DNA of 64,000 nt from Rhodoblastus sp963713695 (GTDB lineage: Bacteria > Pseudomonadota > Alphaproteobacteria > Rhizobiales > Beijerinckiaceae): assembly GCA_963713695.1 (NCBI GenBank), contig CAVQMU010000001.1, positions 310,001-374,000 on the forward strand. Reading direction: 5' to 3'. Positions 36,980 through 45,813 of this stretch are shown here, one piece after another. The position numbers and the translations under genes are program-made. The notes below the pieces were generated by a model. That model was not told the DNA's origin. It worked only from the letters and a program-made list of their open reading frames with translations, and made no database searches. Each line of letters starts with the position of its first letter. Position 1 is the first letter of the stretch.

Positions 36980-37780
36980 CTATGTCTGCCTTTTCACGCC
37001 GAGTCCGTTGAGCGGATTGTCCTCGTCCCAGCCATAGATCAGGGTCTCGAAGCGCATCGTGGCCAGGTCGAACAGCGCGAGCCGTCCCACCATGGACACG
37101 CCGAAGCCGACGATTTCCCGCACCACTTCCAAAGCCATCAGCGAGCCGACCATGCCGGTCAGCGCGCCAATCACGCCGGCTTCCGCGCAGGTCGGCAGGC
37201 TGCCCGGCGGCGGCTTTTGCGGGAACAGGCAGCGATAGGTCGGATTGGGTTTTCCGTCTGGCGCCGTTTCGAACGGCCGCAAAGTGGTGAGCGAACCGTC
37301 AAAAACGCCGACCGCCGCGGTTACCAGCGGCTTTTTTGCATAAAAGCAGGCGTCGGACACAATGTAGCGGGTGTCGAAATTGTCGGAGCCGTCGGCGACG
37401 ATGTCGCTGTCCTCGATCAGTTCACGCACATTCTCCGCTGTCAGCCGCACCTTTCGGGCGGTCACCCGGACATGCGGGTTGAGACGCCGAAGCGCCTCCG
37501 CCGCGACGGCCGTCTTCGCCCTTCCCACATCGTCGTTGCCGAAGAGGATCTGGCGCTGCAGGTTTGATAGCGACACAATGTCGTCGTCGATGATTGTCAA
37601 TTGGCCGACGCCCGCCGCCGCCAGATAAAGAAGCAGCGGCGCGCCGAGGCCGCCGGCCCCGATCACGCAGACCGAGGCCGACTTGAGCTTGCGCTGGCCG
37701 GGGCCGCCTATGTCGCGCAGAATGATATGGCGGGCGTAACGTTCGACCTCTTCCGCCGAAAGGTCGGGCAGGATGTTCAT
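36980..37780 (-). CDS. MoeB/ThiF-type E1-like adenylyltransferase lacking the zinc cysteines
   Basis: 266 residues with the E1-like Rossmann fold: VCVIGAGGLGAPLLLYLAAAG (nucleotide loop, part), IIDDDIVSLSNLQRQILF, the Arg finger, and IVADGSDNFDTRY with the catalytic Asp. Enzymes of this group adenylate the C-terminus of MoaD or ThiS. E. coli MoeB has two CxxC zinc pairs; here the first is TYRC and the second is absent, so the structural zinc is probably not bound. MoeB and HesA-like variants in this class often look this way. It sits 2 bp from an HCCA isomerase gene in the same direction. Confidence 0.88.
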   Translation of the reverse strand: MNILPDLSAEEVERYARHIILRDIGGPGQRKLKSASVCVIGAGGLGAPLLLYLAAAGVGQLTIIDDDIVSLSNLQRQILFGNDDVGRAKTAVAAEALRRLNPHVRVTARKVRLTAENVRELIEDSDIVADGSDNFDTRYIVSDACFYAKKPLVTAAVGVFDGSLTTLRPFETAPDGKPNPTYRCLFPQKPPPGSLPTCAEAGVIGALTGMVGSLMALEVVREIVGFGVSMVGRLALFDLATMRFETLIYGWDEDNPLNGLGVKRQT

Positions 37781-37782
37781 AT

Positions 37783-38400
37783 TTATCCTTCAGAGGCTTG
37801 CTCGCCCTCATGGCTTGCCGCCCAGGCGATGGCCTGTTCCAGCCGGTCGTCGCCCCAGAATAGCTCGCCGTCCCCGGCAACGAAAGTCGGCGCGCCAAAC
37901 AGGCCGAGTTTTCGCGCGATCTCCGTCTCCTCGCGCAATTTTCCGCGGACGTGTTCGGAATTCGCCTTTTCCCGCATTTCGGTGGCGGAGAGACCCAACG
38001 ACGCCAGGATGTCGTCCAGCGTCCGTTCGTCAGAAATCAGTTTGCCCTCGGCGAATTCCGCGAGATAAACCGCTCGGCTGAAATCGGGCCGCATGTCCTC
38101 CGGCACGGCCAGCGCCAGCCGCGCGCAAAAAAGCGAGTTCTGCGGAAAGGTCTGCGGCTTGTGAAAGGGAAGTTTGCGCTGGGCGCAGATGCGTTCGAGA
38201 TCGCGCCACATGTAGCGCCCTTTCGCGGGAAACAGGTTGAAAGGCGAGGTCAGCCAGCCCTGCGCCGAAAAGATGGGACCGAGCAGGAAAGGCCGCCAGC
38301 GCAAGCGCACGCCCGCCGCCTCGGCCAGCGCCTCGCAACGCATTGCCGCGGGATAGGAATAGGTGCTGGCGAATTCAAACCAGAAATCGAGACGGGGCAA
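37783..38400 (-). CDS. 2-hydroxychromene-2-carboxylate isomerase-like protein
   Basis: 205 residues, DsbA/GST-kappa fold. The N-terminus DFWFEFASTYSYPAAMRCE has the Ser in the position of the Cys of DsbA. FLLGPIFSAQG, WRDLERICAQRKLPF and GLFGAPTFVAGDGELFWGDDRL follow in the family order. The isomerase acts with glutathione in naphthalene-type degradation, but most homologs in non-degraders have unknown substrates. It is directly upstream of the adenylyltransferase. Confidence 0.9.
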   Translation of the reverse strand: MPRLDFWFEFASTYSYPAAMRCEALAEAAGVRLRWRPFLLGPIFSAQGWLTSPFNLFPAKGRYMWRDLERICAQRKLPFHKPQTFPQNSLFCARLALAVPEDMRPDFSRAVYLAEFAEGKLISDERTLDDILASLGLSATEMREKANSEHVRGKLREETEIARKLGLFGAPTFVAGDGELFWGDDRLEQAIAWAASHEGEQASEG

Positions 38401-38669
38401 ATGATCACTCCTCGAAATAGATTTTTGTCGCGGGCAACCGCCGTGGCGTCAAAATCATCGGACATCAAAATCATCGGACATATAGACTCGGATGCGCGAA
38501 AGTCGGCGGTCGGCAAATGGTTGATTAGCCGCTTGGGCGGCGAATATGGCATTGTCAGAACAAAAGCAGGGCAAATCCAGCGTCCATTCGGATAACTGCC
38601 CTTGGTTGGCTTGGCCCCCGGCTGAAACCGGTCTAGAGCATCGCGGCTCCCTCTCGAAAAAGGCTCGTC

Positions 38670-39323
38670 GTGTCCTCGACTTCTGTTCTGGTGTTCACTT
38701 CGATCCTGACCCTGGCCTGCTGCGCCCTGTTCGCGGCGGCGCCTCAACTCGATCTGGTCGTCGCCGGGCATTTTTTCAGCGACGGTCATTTCATCGGCCT
38801 CACCCCCCTCACTGAAAAGATCCGCCGCGTCTTCTTCGACGCGCCCTATGTGCTGCTGGCCCTGCTCATCCTGGCCTATGCCGCGCGAAAATTCGGCTTT
38901 GCGCGGCGCGGGCCGGAGGGCAGCGCGATCCTCTTCCTGGTCGGGACGCTCGCCCTGGGGCCGGGGTTTTTGGTCAATGGCCTGCTCAAGGAATCATCGC
39001 ACCGGCCGCGCCCGGAGCAGACGGCGGAATTCGGCGGACCCTGGCGCTTCCGGCCTTTCGAAACTTTTGACGGCGACTGCCGCAGCAACTGCTCCTTCGT
39101 CTCCGGCGAAGTCTCGGCCTCGGCCTGGACGCTGGCGCCGGCCCTGCTCGCGCCGCCCGCCTTCCGCGCCGCCGCCATTGGAGCTTCGCTGCTGTTTGCC
39201 GCGGCGACCGCGGCGCTGCGGATGTCCTTCGGCGGGCATTACCTGTCGGACGCGCTCTTCGCCGCGCTCTTCACCTTTCTCATCGTCCTGGCGCTCTATC
39301 GCTGGTATCTTCGCAAGCCCTGA
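38670..39323 (+). CDS. PAP2-family lipid phosphatase
   Basis: 217 residues, six membrane helices. The acid-phosphatase motifs are KESSHRPRP (K-x6-RP), CSFVSGEVS in place of the usual PSGH, and RMSFGGHYLSD (R-x5-H-x3-D). Two of three motifs are complete; the second has Glu where the His donor is normally found, a variant I have seen in alphaproteobacterial members. It acts on phosphate groups of lipid carriers or lipid A at the inner membrane. Start is the GTG at 38670. Confidence 0.85.
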   Translation: MSSTSVLVFTSILTLACCALFAAAPQLDLVVAGHFFSDGHFIGLTPLTEKIRRVFFDAPYVLLALLILAYAARKFGFARRGPEGSAILFLVGTLALGPGFLVNGLLKESSHRPRPEQTAEFGGPWRFRPFETFDGDCRSNCSFVSGEVSASAWTLAPALLAPPAFRAAAIGASLLFAAATAALRMSFGGHYLSDALFAALFTFLIVLALYRWYLRKP

Positions 39324-39344
39324 ATAAAACGCCGGCGCAGGCCC

Positions 39345-40550
39345 ATGCCATTATTTTCCCTTCTGCTCGACGACGCGGCGACGCTGCTGCGCTGGCTGCA
39401 TGTCGTCGCCGCCATGGTCTGGGTCGGCTCGGCTTTCGCCCTGGCGCGGCTCGATCTCGGCATGCGCTCGCGCGCGAGCGATCCAGCGCCGCAAAGCCTG
39501 TTGCTGCATGCAGGCGCGGGCTTCCGTTTCTTGCGCGCGGAAAATGCGGATGCTTCCGAACCGGCGCTGAATTTCAAATGGGAGGCCTATGCGACCTGGG
39601 CCAGCGGCTTCGCGTTGCTTTCAATTGTTTTTTGCACGTCGCCGCGGCTTTACCTGATCGATCCGCAATTGTGGGACGCGCCCGGTTGGGGGGCAAATAC
39701 GCTGGCGCTGGCGCTGCTGCCGCTTGCCTGGCTAGGCTATGATTTCCTGTGCAAGCGCAGCGGGTTTTCGGGCGATTGGCTGCTCGGCGCGCTTTTCGTT
39801 CTGGCGGCGGCTTTGGGCATTGGTCTTGTTCATGTCTTTGTCGGACGCGGCGCCTGGATTCTGCTTGGCGCAACTCTCGCGACACTGATGGCCGCCAATA
39901 TCGCCCATGCCATCGTCCCCGCGCAAAGACGGCTGCTTGAAAGTTGGCGCGAGGGCCGCCCCGCTGATCCTACTGACGCGAAGATGGCGGCGAGCCGCGC
40001 CCTGCACAATCAATATCTGGCCTTGCCGGTGGTCTTCTTCATGCTGTCGGGCCACGCGCCGCTGCTGTTCGCCGGGGCGCACAACGGGATCGCCGCGGCG
40101 TTGTTCCTGGCGGCGGGATTCGCGATCCGGCGGTTTTTCCTGAAAAGGGCGCGGGGATTCGGCTCGGACTGGCAACTCGGCTGGGCGGCGGCGGCCCTGA
40201 TCGCGCTCGCGCTCGTCCTGTCCGCTCCGCAGGCGCCGCGTGAAAAAGATGCGGCGGTCCATTCGGCCGGACAGGCGATCGCCATGGTGCTGCATCCCGG
40301 ATCGGCCGAGGCGCAGACGATCATCGAACGGCATTGCGCCGGGTGCCACGCGGCGCGGCCCGGGATCGAAGGCCTTTTTCACGCCCCGGCGGGGCTCGAT
40401 TTGTCGGATGTCGGCAATCTTGAAAAATTTCGCGTGGAAATCTTGCGCGTAGCCGTCTTCTCAAAGGCGATGCCGCCGCCGGGCGCGGCGACGCCGCTCG
40501 ACGAGGATGAAAAATGGGCGCTGCTGCGGTGGGCGCAGGCGGTTCACTAG
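39345..40550 (+). CDS. puuD: Membrane urate oxidase PuuD with C-terminal cytochrome c
   Basis: 401 residues. The first ~310 residues form an eight-or-so helix membrane domain (LRWLHVVAAMVWVGSAFALA, NFKWEAYATWASGFALL). The C-terminus has a haem-attachment motif HCAGCHAARP and the Met ligand in SKAMPPPGAATPL. This is the layout of PuuD, which oxidises urate to 5-hydroxyisourate and passes electrons to the respiratory chain instead of making peroxide. It follows the PAP2 gene by 21 bp. No other purine-degradation gene is in the window. Confidence 0.9.
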   Translation: MPLFSLLLDDAATLLRWLHVVAAMVWVGSAFALARLDLGMRSRASDPAPQSLLLHAGAGFRFLRAENADASEPALNFKWEAYATWASGFALLSIVFCTSPRLYLIDPQLWDAPGWGANTLALALLPLAWLGYDFLCKRSGFSGDWLLGALFVLAAALGIGLVHVFVGRGAWILLGATLATLMAANIAHAIVPAQRRLLESWREGRPADPTDAKMAASRALHNQYLALPVVFFMLSGHAPLLFAGAHNGIAAALFLAAGFAIRRFFLKRARGFGSDWQLGWAAAALIALALVLSAPQAPREKDAAVHSAGQAIAMVLHPGSAEAQTIIERHCAGCHAARPGIEGLFHAPAGLDLSDVGNLEKFRVEILRVAVFSKAMPPPGAATPLDEDEKWALLRWAQAVH

Positions 40551-40656
40551 GGCCTGTCGGTCTGGCCAAAATCATTGTTTTTCAGGAGCTTGTCAATTTA
40601 CCTATGGTTAGGCTCAAGCTATCCTTCACGCGTGATTCGCGGGGGGGGGGGATGCA

Positions 40657-40851
40657 GTGGCGGTCAGTTCCGAACATGAAGTGGAGACCGCGCTGATCAA
40701 TCTGATTTTTGCCGAAGCCGAATTGATCTCGCCGGGTTTCTCAGCCGGACAAATCGAGCGCGCCCTTGAGCACATCCGGCTGGCGATGGCGAGCCTTGAG
40801 CGGCTGGCCGTAAATTTCAGTCAGCCATTTCCCGACGACGACGGCCGATGA
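40657..40851 (+). CDS. Small acidic protein, unknown
   Basis: 64 residues, mainly helical (HEVETALINLIFAEAELI, QIERALEHIRLAMASLERL), no membrane segment. Start GTG 40657 lies just after an 11-base G run (40641-40651), an unusually strong but perhaps misread ribosome-binding region. It ends before the convergent GST gene. No family recognised. Confidence 0.5.
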   Translation: MAVSSEHEVETALINLIFAEAELISPGFSAGQIERALEHIRLAMASLERLAVNFSQPFPDDDGR

Positions 40852-40923
40852 GCCTGAATGAACGCAGCAATTCAGGGCGGCCCCTCGCAGAGGGAAACGG
40901 ATGCCGTTTCGGGCGGCGGAAGC

Positions 40924-41580
40924 TCAGAACTCGACGTCGAGTTCTTCCATTTCTTCCGGCTCGGCGCGGGCTCCCTCGGCCCATTCGAGCATGGGCTCCC
41001 AGCTCAGGATATGATCGCGAAAACCCGCGCATTCCGAATCGAGCACCACGTGATAGGTGAAAAAGCGCGAGCAGACCGGCGCGAACATGGCGTCGGCGAG
41101 CGTCGGCGTCGCTCCAAACAGGAAGGGGCCGCCATACTGGCTGAGGCAATCGCGCCAGATCGTGCAGACGCGCTCGATATCGGGCTTGGCGCCGGACCAG
41201 ACGCGAAAATGCGGGAACTCCGCCTTGATGTTCATCGGCAAGGCTGAGCGCAGGTTGCTGAAGCCGGAATGCATTTCGCCCGAAACCGAGCGGTTGTGGG
41301 TGCGAGCGGCGAGGTCGGAAGGAAGAACGCCAGCCTTGGGGAAGGTCTCGTGGAGGTATTCCGCGATGGCCAGCGTATCCCAGACATGCACGCCCTTGTG
41401 GTCGAGCGCCGGCGTCAAGAAGGAAGGCGACAGCAGAAGAAGCTCGGCCCGCGCGCCGGGGTCGTCGATCGACTGGCGTTTTTCCTCGAATTTCAGCCCG
41501 GCCATCTTGCAGAGTAGCCAACCGCGCAGCGACCAGGATGAGTAATTCTTGCTGCTGATTGTCAGAACCGCATTGGCCAT
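40924..41580 (-). CDS. Glutathione S-transferase family protein
   Basis: 218 residues. The thioredoxin-like N-terminus reads LTISSKNYSSWSLRGWLL, with the catalytic-type Ser in YSSWS and the glutathione-binding cis-Pro in SFLTPALDHKG, then VWDTLAIAEYLHETFP. The C-terminal helical domain has FLFGATPTLADAMFAPVCSRF. It conjugates or reduces small electrophiles with glutathione, substrate unknown. It is a single-gene unit ending in an acidic tail EPEEMEELDVEF. Confidence 0.92.
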   Translation of the reverse strand: MANAVLTISSKNYSSWSLRGWLLCKMAGLKFEEKRQSIDDPGARAELLLLSPSFLTPALDHKGVHVWDTLAIAEYLHETFPKAGVLPSDLAARTHNRSVSGEMHSGFSNLRSALPMNIKAEFPHFRVWSGAKPDIERVCTIWRDCLSQYGGPFLFGATPTLADAMFAPVCSRFFTYHVVLDSECAGFRDHILSWEPMLEWAEGARAEPEEMEELDVEF

Positions 41581-41972
41581 TTCATTCGCTCCCCGCTCTG
41601 GACGTTCAATGCGACCGTATCGTATCGAGGGTCCAAATTCCTTAATTTAACGCATTTTCTTCACGCGAACCGGCAGCCACTTCGCGGGAAAATGCTCTAG
41701 CGCAAACTAAAACACCCGCTTGCCAAATCGCAATGCACAAATGATTGACAAATTGCCGCGGCTTTACGCGAAGCCGCAGTTTTTCGTCCAGGCGAAAGGC
41801 ATTGCGCCAAGGTTTCTTATCCCCGGCATTTACTCTTAGACCTTTAGCAGATTGTATGGGAATAGTGTATCGTCGTATCGTGCAAAGTGAAGAGATACGA
41901 GCCCGCGCCGCGAGGCGCGGAAAAATGTCGGCGCCGAGAGGCGTCGTGCGAGAGGGTATCGGTGCGCGGCGA
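41581..41972. other. Intergenic region upstream of phaZ, contains a dispersed repeat
   Basis: 392 bp between divergent GST and phaZ genes. It holds copy C of the family 1 repeat (41641-41701) and an A+T-rich piece (41835-41880) that may include the phaZ promoter. The phaZ frame is open upstream to 41745 but the extra residues do not look like part of a PHB depolymerase. Confidence 0.5.
41641..41701 (+). repeat. Dispersed intergenic repeat, family 1, copy C
   Basis: TTTAACGCATTTTCTTCACG, CGAACCGGCAGCCACTTCGC, GGGAAAATGCTCTAG. It shares ACGCATTTT, ACGCGAACCGG and the terminal CTCTA with copy B. Confidence 0.75.
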
Positions 41973-43193
41973 ATGATTTATGAAGCCTATCAAGCCCAGT
42001 CTGATCTGTTGGCTCCGGTCAAGGCTTTCGCGCGCCTGGCGATGGAAATGTTGAACGGGCCCTATCCCGCCGCGTTCAACGAGAACGTCCTGGTGCGCAA
42101 TTTTTCCGCCGCCTACGAGATGATCGACCGCGCGGGACTGACGCACGCGCGCCCGCCCTACGCCATCAAGAGCGCGATGGTTGGCAATGAGCTCGTCCCC
42201 GTCATCGAAGAAGAAGCGCTGGTCATGCCCTTCGGCACGCTCCTGCGTTTCAGGAAGGACATTTCGGTCCAGCAACCTCGCGTGCTGGTCGTCGCGCCGC
42301 TGTCCGGCCATTTCGCGACACTGCTGCGCTCGACGGTGCAGACCCTGCTCGCCGACCACGACGTCTACATCACCGATTGGCACAATGCCCGCGACGTCAG
42401 CCTCGAAGAGGGCCGTTTCGGCTTCGACGATTACATCGCCCATGTCATCCGGTTCATGGAACATATCGGCCCCGGCGCCCATGTCGTCGCGGTCTGCCAG
42501 CCTTGTGTGCAGGTGCTCGCCGCGGCGGCCATCATGGCGGAGGACAACAATCCGGCCCAGCCGGCTTCGATGACCCTGATGGCGGGGCCGGTCGACACGC
42601 GCATTAACCCGACCAAGGTCAACGTTCTCGCGAAGGAAAAGCCGATCGCCTGGTTCGAAAAGAACCTGATAGGCCGCGTGCCCTTGCGCTACAAAGGCGC
42701 GCAACGCCGCGTCTATCCGGGCTTCGTCCAGCTTTCCGCATTCCTGGCGATGAACGTCGACCGCCATATCAAGGCGCATGTCGACCTGTTCCACAATCTC
42801 GCCGGCGGCGAAGTCGAAAAGGCCGAAACGACCAAGGCATTTTACGACGAGTATTTCGCCGTGCTCGACCTCGCCGCCGAATTCTATCTCGAGACGGTGC
42901 AATGGGTCTTCCAGGAGCATCAATTGCCGCTCGGCGTGATGATGTACAAAGGCCGCAAGGTCAATCCCAAGGCGATCCGCAAGACGGCGCTGCTGACGGT
43001 CGAAGGCGAGCGCGACGATATCTGCGCCGTCGGCCAGACCATGGCGGCGCATGATCTCGCCTCCAGCCTGAAGCCCTTCCGCAAGAAGCATCACCTGCAG
43101 GCGGGCGTGGGTCATTACGGCGTGTTCAGTGGCCGCCGGTGGGAGAACCAGGTCTATCCCATCGTCCGCAACCTGATCCTGCAGAACGACTGA
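41973..43193 (+). CDS. phaZ: Intracellular polyhydroxybutyrate depolymerase
   Basis: 406 residues of the PhaZ type: alpha/beta hydrolase-like with VLVVAPLSGHFATLLRSTVQ (oxyanion region, cited in part), YITDWHNARDVSLEEGRFGF and the nucleophile box AVCQPCVQ with Cys in place of Ser, then a C-terminal His in GVGHYGVFSGRRW. It breaks down stored PHB granules in the cytoplasm. The start at 41973 (MIYEAYQAQSD) is the family start. A CoA-transferase and a PHA-granule protein gene follow, giving a PHA-use neighbourhood. Confidence 0.93.
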   Translation: MIYEAYQAQSDLLAPVKAFARLAMEMLNGPYPAAFNENVLVRNFSAAYEMIDRAGLTHARPPYAIKSAMVGNELVPVIEEEALVMPFGTLLRFRKDISVQQPRVLVVAPLSGHFATLLRSTVQTLLADHDVYITDWHNARDVSLEEGRFGFDDYIAHVIRFMEHIGPGAHVVAVCQPCVQVLAAAAIMAEDNNPAQPASMTLMAGPVDTRINPTKVNVLAKEKPIAWFEKNLIGRVPLRYKGAQRRVYPGFVQLSAFLAMNVDRHIKAHVDLFHNLAGGEVEKAETTKAFYDEYFAVLDLAAEFYLETVQWVFQEHQLPLGVMMYKGRKVNPKAIRKTALLTVEGERDDICAVGQTMAAHDLASSLKPFRKKHHLQAGVGHYGVFSGRRWENQVYPIVRNLILQND

Positions 43194-43212
43194 CGCGGAC
43201 ATTTCGTCCCGG

Positions 43213-43249
43213 CGTCATTGCCAGGAGCCCAAACGACGAAGCGATCCAG
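43213..43249 (+). repeat. Dispersed intergenic repeat, family 2, divergent copy
   Basis: CGTCATTGCCAGGAGC followed by GACGAAGCGATCCAG. The order (CGTC.TTGC..GGAGC..GAAGC.ATCCAG) matches the two identical 29-base copies at 55450 and 63091, with about 9 extra bases. It lies between convergent genes. Confidence 0.6.
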
Positions 43250-43294
43250 AAGCCGCAAGCTTGCTCTGGATGGCTTCGTCCGCGGCATCCTGAT

Positions 43295-44848
43295 TCATTT
43301 CCACGCGTCCGCCTGAACCAGGCTGTCTTCCTTCCAGGCGTCGCGCGCTTCGCGGTTGGCCTGCCAGTTGGGCAGGAAGGTGAAGGCTTCGTCGAGAATA
43401 TGCGGCGTGTGCTGCCCGGGCGAATATTTGATCGCCCGCTCGAAATATTCCGACAGCGCCGGCTTGAAGATCGGATGCGCGCAATTGTCGATGATCAGCC
43501 GGGCGCGTTTTTTCGGCGAGAGCCCGCGCAGGTCGGCGAGGCCTTGTTCGGTGACGATCACCTGGACGTCGTGCTCGGTGTGATCGACATGGGTCGCCAT
43601 CGGCACGATGCAGGAGATGCGGCCGTTCTTGGCGCTCGACGGCGTCATGAAGATCGACAGCCAGGCGTTGCGCGCGAAATCGCCGGAGCCGCCGATGCCG
43701 TTCATGATGCTCGAGCCGCGAATATGCGTCGAGTTGACGTTGCCATAAATGTCGGCCTCGATCAGACCGTTCATGGCGATGAGGCCGAGGCGCCGGATCA
43801 CCTCCGGATGGTTGCTGATCTCCTGTGGGCGCAGGATGATCTTGTCCCGATATTTTTCGATGTCGCGGTTGAATTCCGCCGCCGCCTCGGGGCTCAGCGA
43901 CAGCGCCGTCGCCGAGGCGAAAGTCATCTTGCCCGAGCGGATGAGATTGAACATCCCGTCCTGCAGAACCTCGGTATAGGCGGTGAGATTGTCATAGGGG
44001 CCATCCTGCAACTGCTCCATCACCGCATTGGCGACATTGCCGACGCCCGATTGCAGCGGCAGAAGCTCTTTCGGCAGGCGGCCCATCTTCACTTCATGCC
44101 CGATGAAGTCGAGAATGTGATTGGCGATCAATTCGGAATTCGCGTCGGGCGGCGAGAACACGGAATTGCGGTCGGGGCGGTTGGTTTCGACGATGGCGAT
44201 GACCTTTTCCGGATCGCAACGGAAGAAAGTTTCGCCGATGCGGTCTTCCGGCTTGACGATCGGGATGGGCTTGCGATGCGGCGGAAGCTCGGTGCCGTAA
44301 TAGATGTCGTGCATCCCTTCGAGGCCGAGGTTCTGCCAACTGTTCACTTCGAGAATGATCTTGTCGGCGCGGTCTAGCCAGGTCTTGTTGTTGCCGACCG
44401 ACGACGAGGGGATCAGCATGCCGTCCTCGCGGATGCCCGCGACTTCGACGATGGCGACGTCGAGCTTGCCCAGAAAGCCGCCCCAGACGAACTGCGCGAC
44501 ATGGGAAAGATGGATGTCGATATATTCCATCTCGCCGGCATTGATGCGCTTTCGGCAGGTTGGATCCGACTGGTAGGGCAGACGCATCTCCATGCCGTCG
44601 ACTTTTGCGAGCGCGCCGTCGAGTTCCGGCGCCGTCGAAGCGCCGGTCCAGACGCCGATGCGGAAATTCTCGCCCCGCACATGGGCGGCGATCATCCGCT
44701 CGGCGAGCGCCAGCGGCACTTCCTTCGGATAGCCCGCGCCGGTGAAGCCGGACATTCCGACGTTGCTGCCGTTTGGTATCAAGGCGGCAGCCTGCTGCGC
44801 CGTCATGATTTTTGCATGAAAGGCCTGTTTGCGAATGCGGCTGGTCAT
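43295..44848 (-). CDS. Acetyl-CoA hydrolase / succinyl-CoA:acetate CoA-transferase family
   Basis: 517 residues: an N-terminal CoA-transferase half (GSNVGMSGFTGAGYPKEVPL), YIDIHLSHVAQFVWGGFLG, and a catalytic Glu in LTAYTEVLQDGMFNL, then GIGGSGDFARNAWLSIF and EQGLADLRGLSPKKRARL. It moves CoA between acids such as succinate and acetate. The PHA-related neighbours suggest a part in using acyl-CoA or acetate from storage polymer, which is inference. Start MTSRIRKQAF at 44848 is preferred over one 13 codons upstream. Confidence 0.92.
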   Translation of the reverse strand: MTSRIRKQAFHAKIMTAQQAAALIPNGSNVGMSGFTGAGYPKEVPLALAERMIAAHVRGENFRIGVWTGASTAPELDGALAKVDGMEMRLPYQSDPTCRKRINAGEMEYIDIHLSHVAQFVWGGFLGKLDVAIVEVAGIREDGMLIPSSSVGNNKTWLDRADKIILEVNSWQNLGLEGMHDIYYGTELPPHRKPIPIVKPEDRIGETFFRCDPEKVIAIVETNRPDRNSVFSPPDANSELIANHILDFIGHEVKMGRLPKELLPLQSGVGNVANAVMEQLQDGPYDNLTAYTEVLQDGMFNLIRSGKMTFASATALSLSPEAAAEFNRDIEKYRDKIILRPQEISNHPEVIRRLGLIAMNGLIEADIYGNVNSTHIRGSSIMNGIGGSGDFARNAWLSIFMTPSSAKNGRISCIVPMATHVDHTEHDVQVIVTEQGLADLRGLSPKKRARLIIDNCAHPIFKPALSEYFERAIKYSPGQHTPHILDEAFTFLPNWQANREARDAWKEDSLVQADAWK

Positions 44849-45182
44849 GGGCGTCTCATTGATCGGTTTTCGCTCGAAAAAGATCACTAGAACGCGAGCC
44901 GGGCTTTCAGCTATGCGACAATGGAATGATAAACAGGAAAAAAAGACAATGAGGCCGCCTGAATAGTTCGTCTGGCGGCGGGAATCAGCGTGGCATAAAT
45001 AAATAACATATTGTTTTATTGTTGTTTATATCGTCGCCTGCGAAATTGACTGTCTGCGAGCAGGCGCTTATCTGTCACGCGTTTAGCGCATAGCTAAGCA
45101 AGTCCCATCCGCCCTTCGCTGGCGTTTTGCTCCGAAGGCCATTACCGCTTGCCTCAGCGTCCGAAAGAACCCGGAGAAACCC
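44849..45182. other. Intergenic region before the PHA-granule gene
   Basis: 334 bp with an A+T-rich tract (44990-45032, for example ATAAATAAATAACATATTG) and a 7-bp stem with arms at 45035-45041 and 45060-45066 around an 18-nt loop. A promoter for the PHA-granule protein is likely here. Nothing RNA-like is clear. Confidence 0.45.
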
Positions 45183-45506
45183 ATGGGACAGACCGTCACC
45201 GTCGATGTGCCGCACAAGCTTGGCGCCGCCGAGGCCCAGCGCCGGGTGCAGATCGGCTTCGAGGCCTTGCAGCAGAAATACGGCGACAAGCTCTCGGCCC
45301 TGCACGTCGTCTGGTCTGACGCTCACGCCGATCTTTCAGTCGGCGTTATGGGCCACGAGATGAAAGGCGCGCTTGATTTTCTCGATGACTGCGTGCGCGT
45401 CTCGCTCGATCTTCCCTGGATCCTCGCGATGATGGCGGAAAAGGCCAAGGGCATGATCGCCCGACATACGGAGGACATGTTGAAACTGCCGCCGCCCAAG
45501 GTCTGA
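45183..45506 (+). CDS. PHA-system family protein (PHA_gran_rgn type)
   Basis: 107 residues of the polyhydroxyalkanoic acid system family: VDVPHKLGAAEAQRRVQIGF, WSDAHADLSVGVMGHEMKGAL and LPWILAMMAEKAKGMIARHTE (in part). Family members are small proteins found with PHA genes; their role in granules is unclear. The start has GGAGAA 4-5 nt upstream. Close to phaZ and the CoA-transferase. Confidence 0.85.
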   Translation: MGQTVTVDVPHKLGAAEAQRRVQIGFEALQQKYGDKLSALHVVWSDAHADLSVGVMGHEMKGALDFLDDCVRVSLDLPWILAMMAEKAKGMIARHTEDMLKLPPPKV

Positions 45507-45813
45507 TTGCGCCCTGCGCGACGTTTCCATCGCCGACTGCGACCGCGCGCGCTCCGCCACGTGGATCGGGATTTTGAGATTCGCAGCTTCGGTCCGCGCG
45601 AGTTCTGTCGCTTCGCCCGGGCTCCATGTTTCGCGCCGCGTTTTTCGCTTCGAACGAGCAAAAACAGGCGGATTCACAATCCACTAGACCAGGTCTTAAC
45701 TGTTTCTTTAACGTTCTCGCCAAGATTGTTCATCACAGGATTTGCAACGCTGGGTCGCAGTGGCGGATGCCTGTCCGAAAAGTTGGCGACAAGGCGGAAA
45801 AGTTCGGGTTGAG
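45507..45813. other. Intergenic region upstream of the Tad genes
   Basis: 307 bp, no supported gene. An A+T-richer patch (45670-45740: TCTTAACTGTTTCTTTAACG) may hold the promoter of the Tad genes. Confidence 0.4.

Noticed and set aside
45053..45062. CTGCGAGCAG as a PhaR operator upstream of the PHA-granule gene
   Set aside because: The spacer is 2 bp where the reported motif has 3-4, and it is single, so it may be chance.
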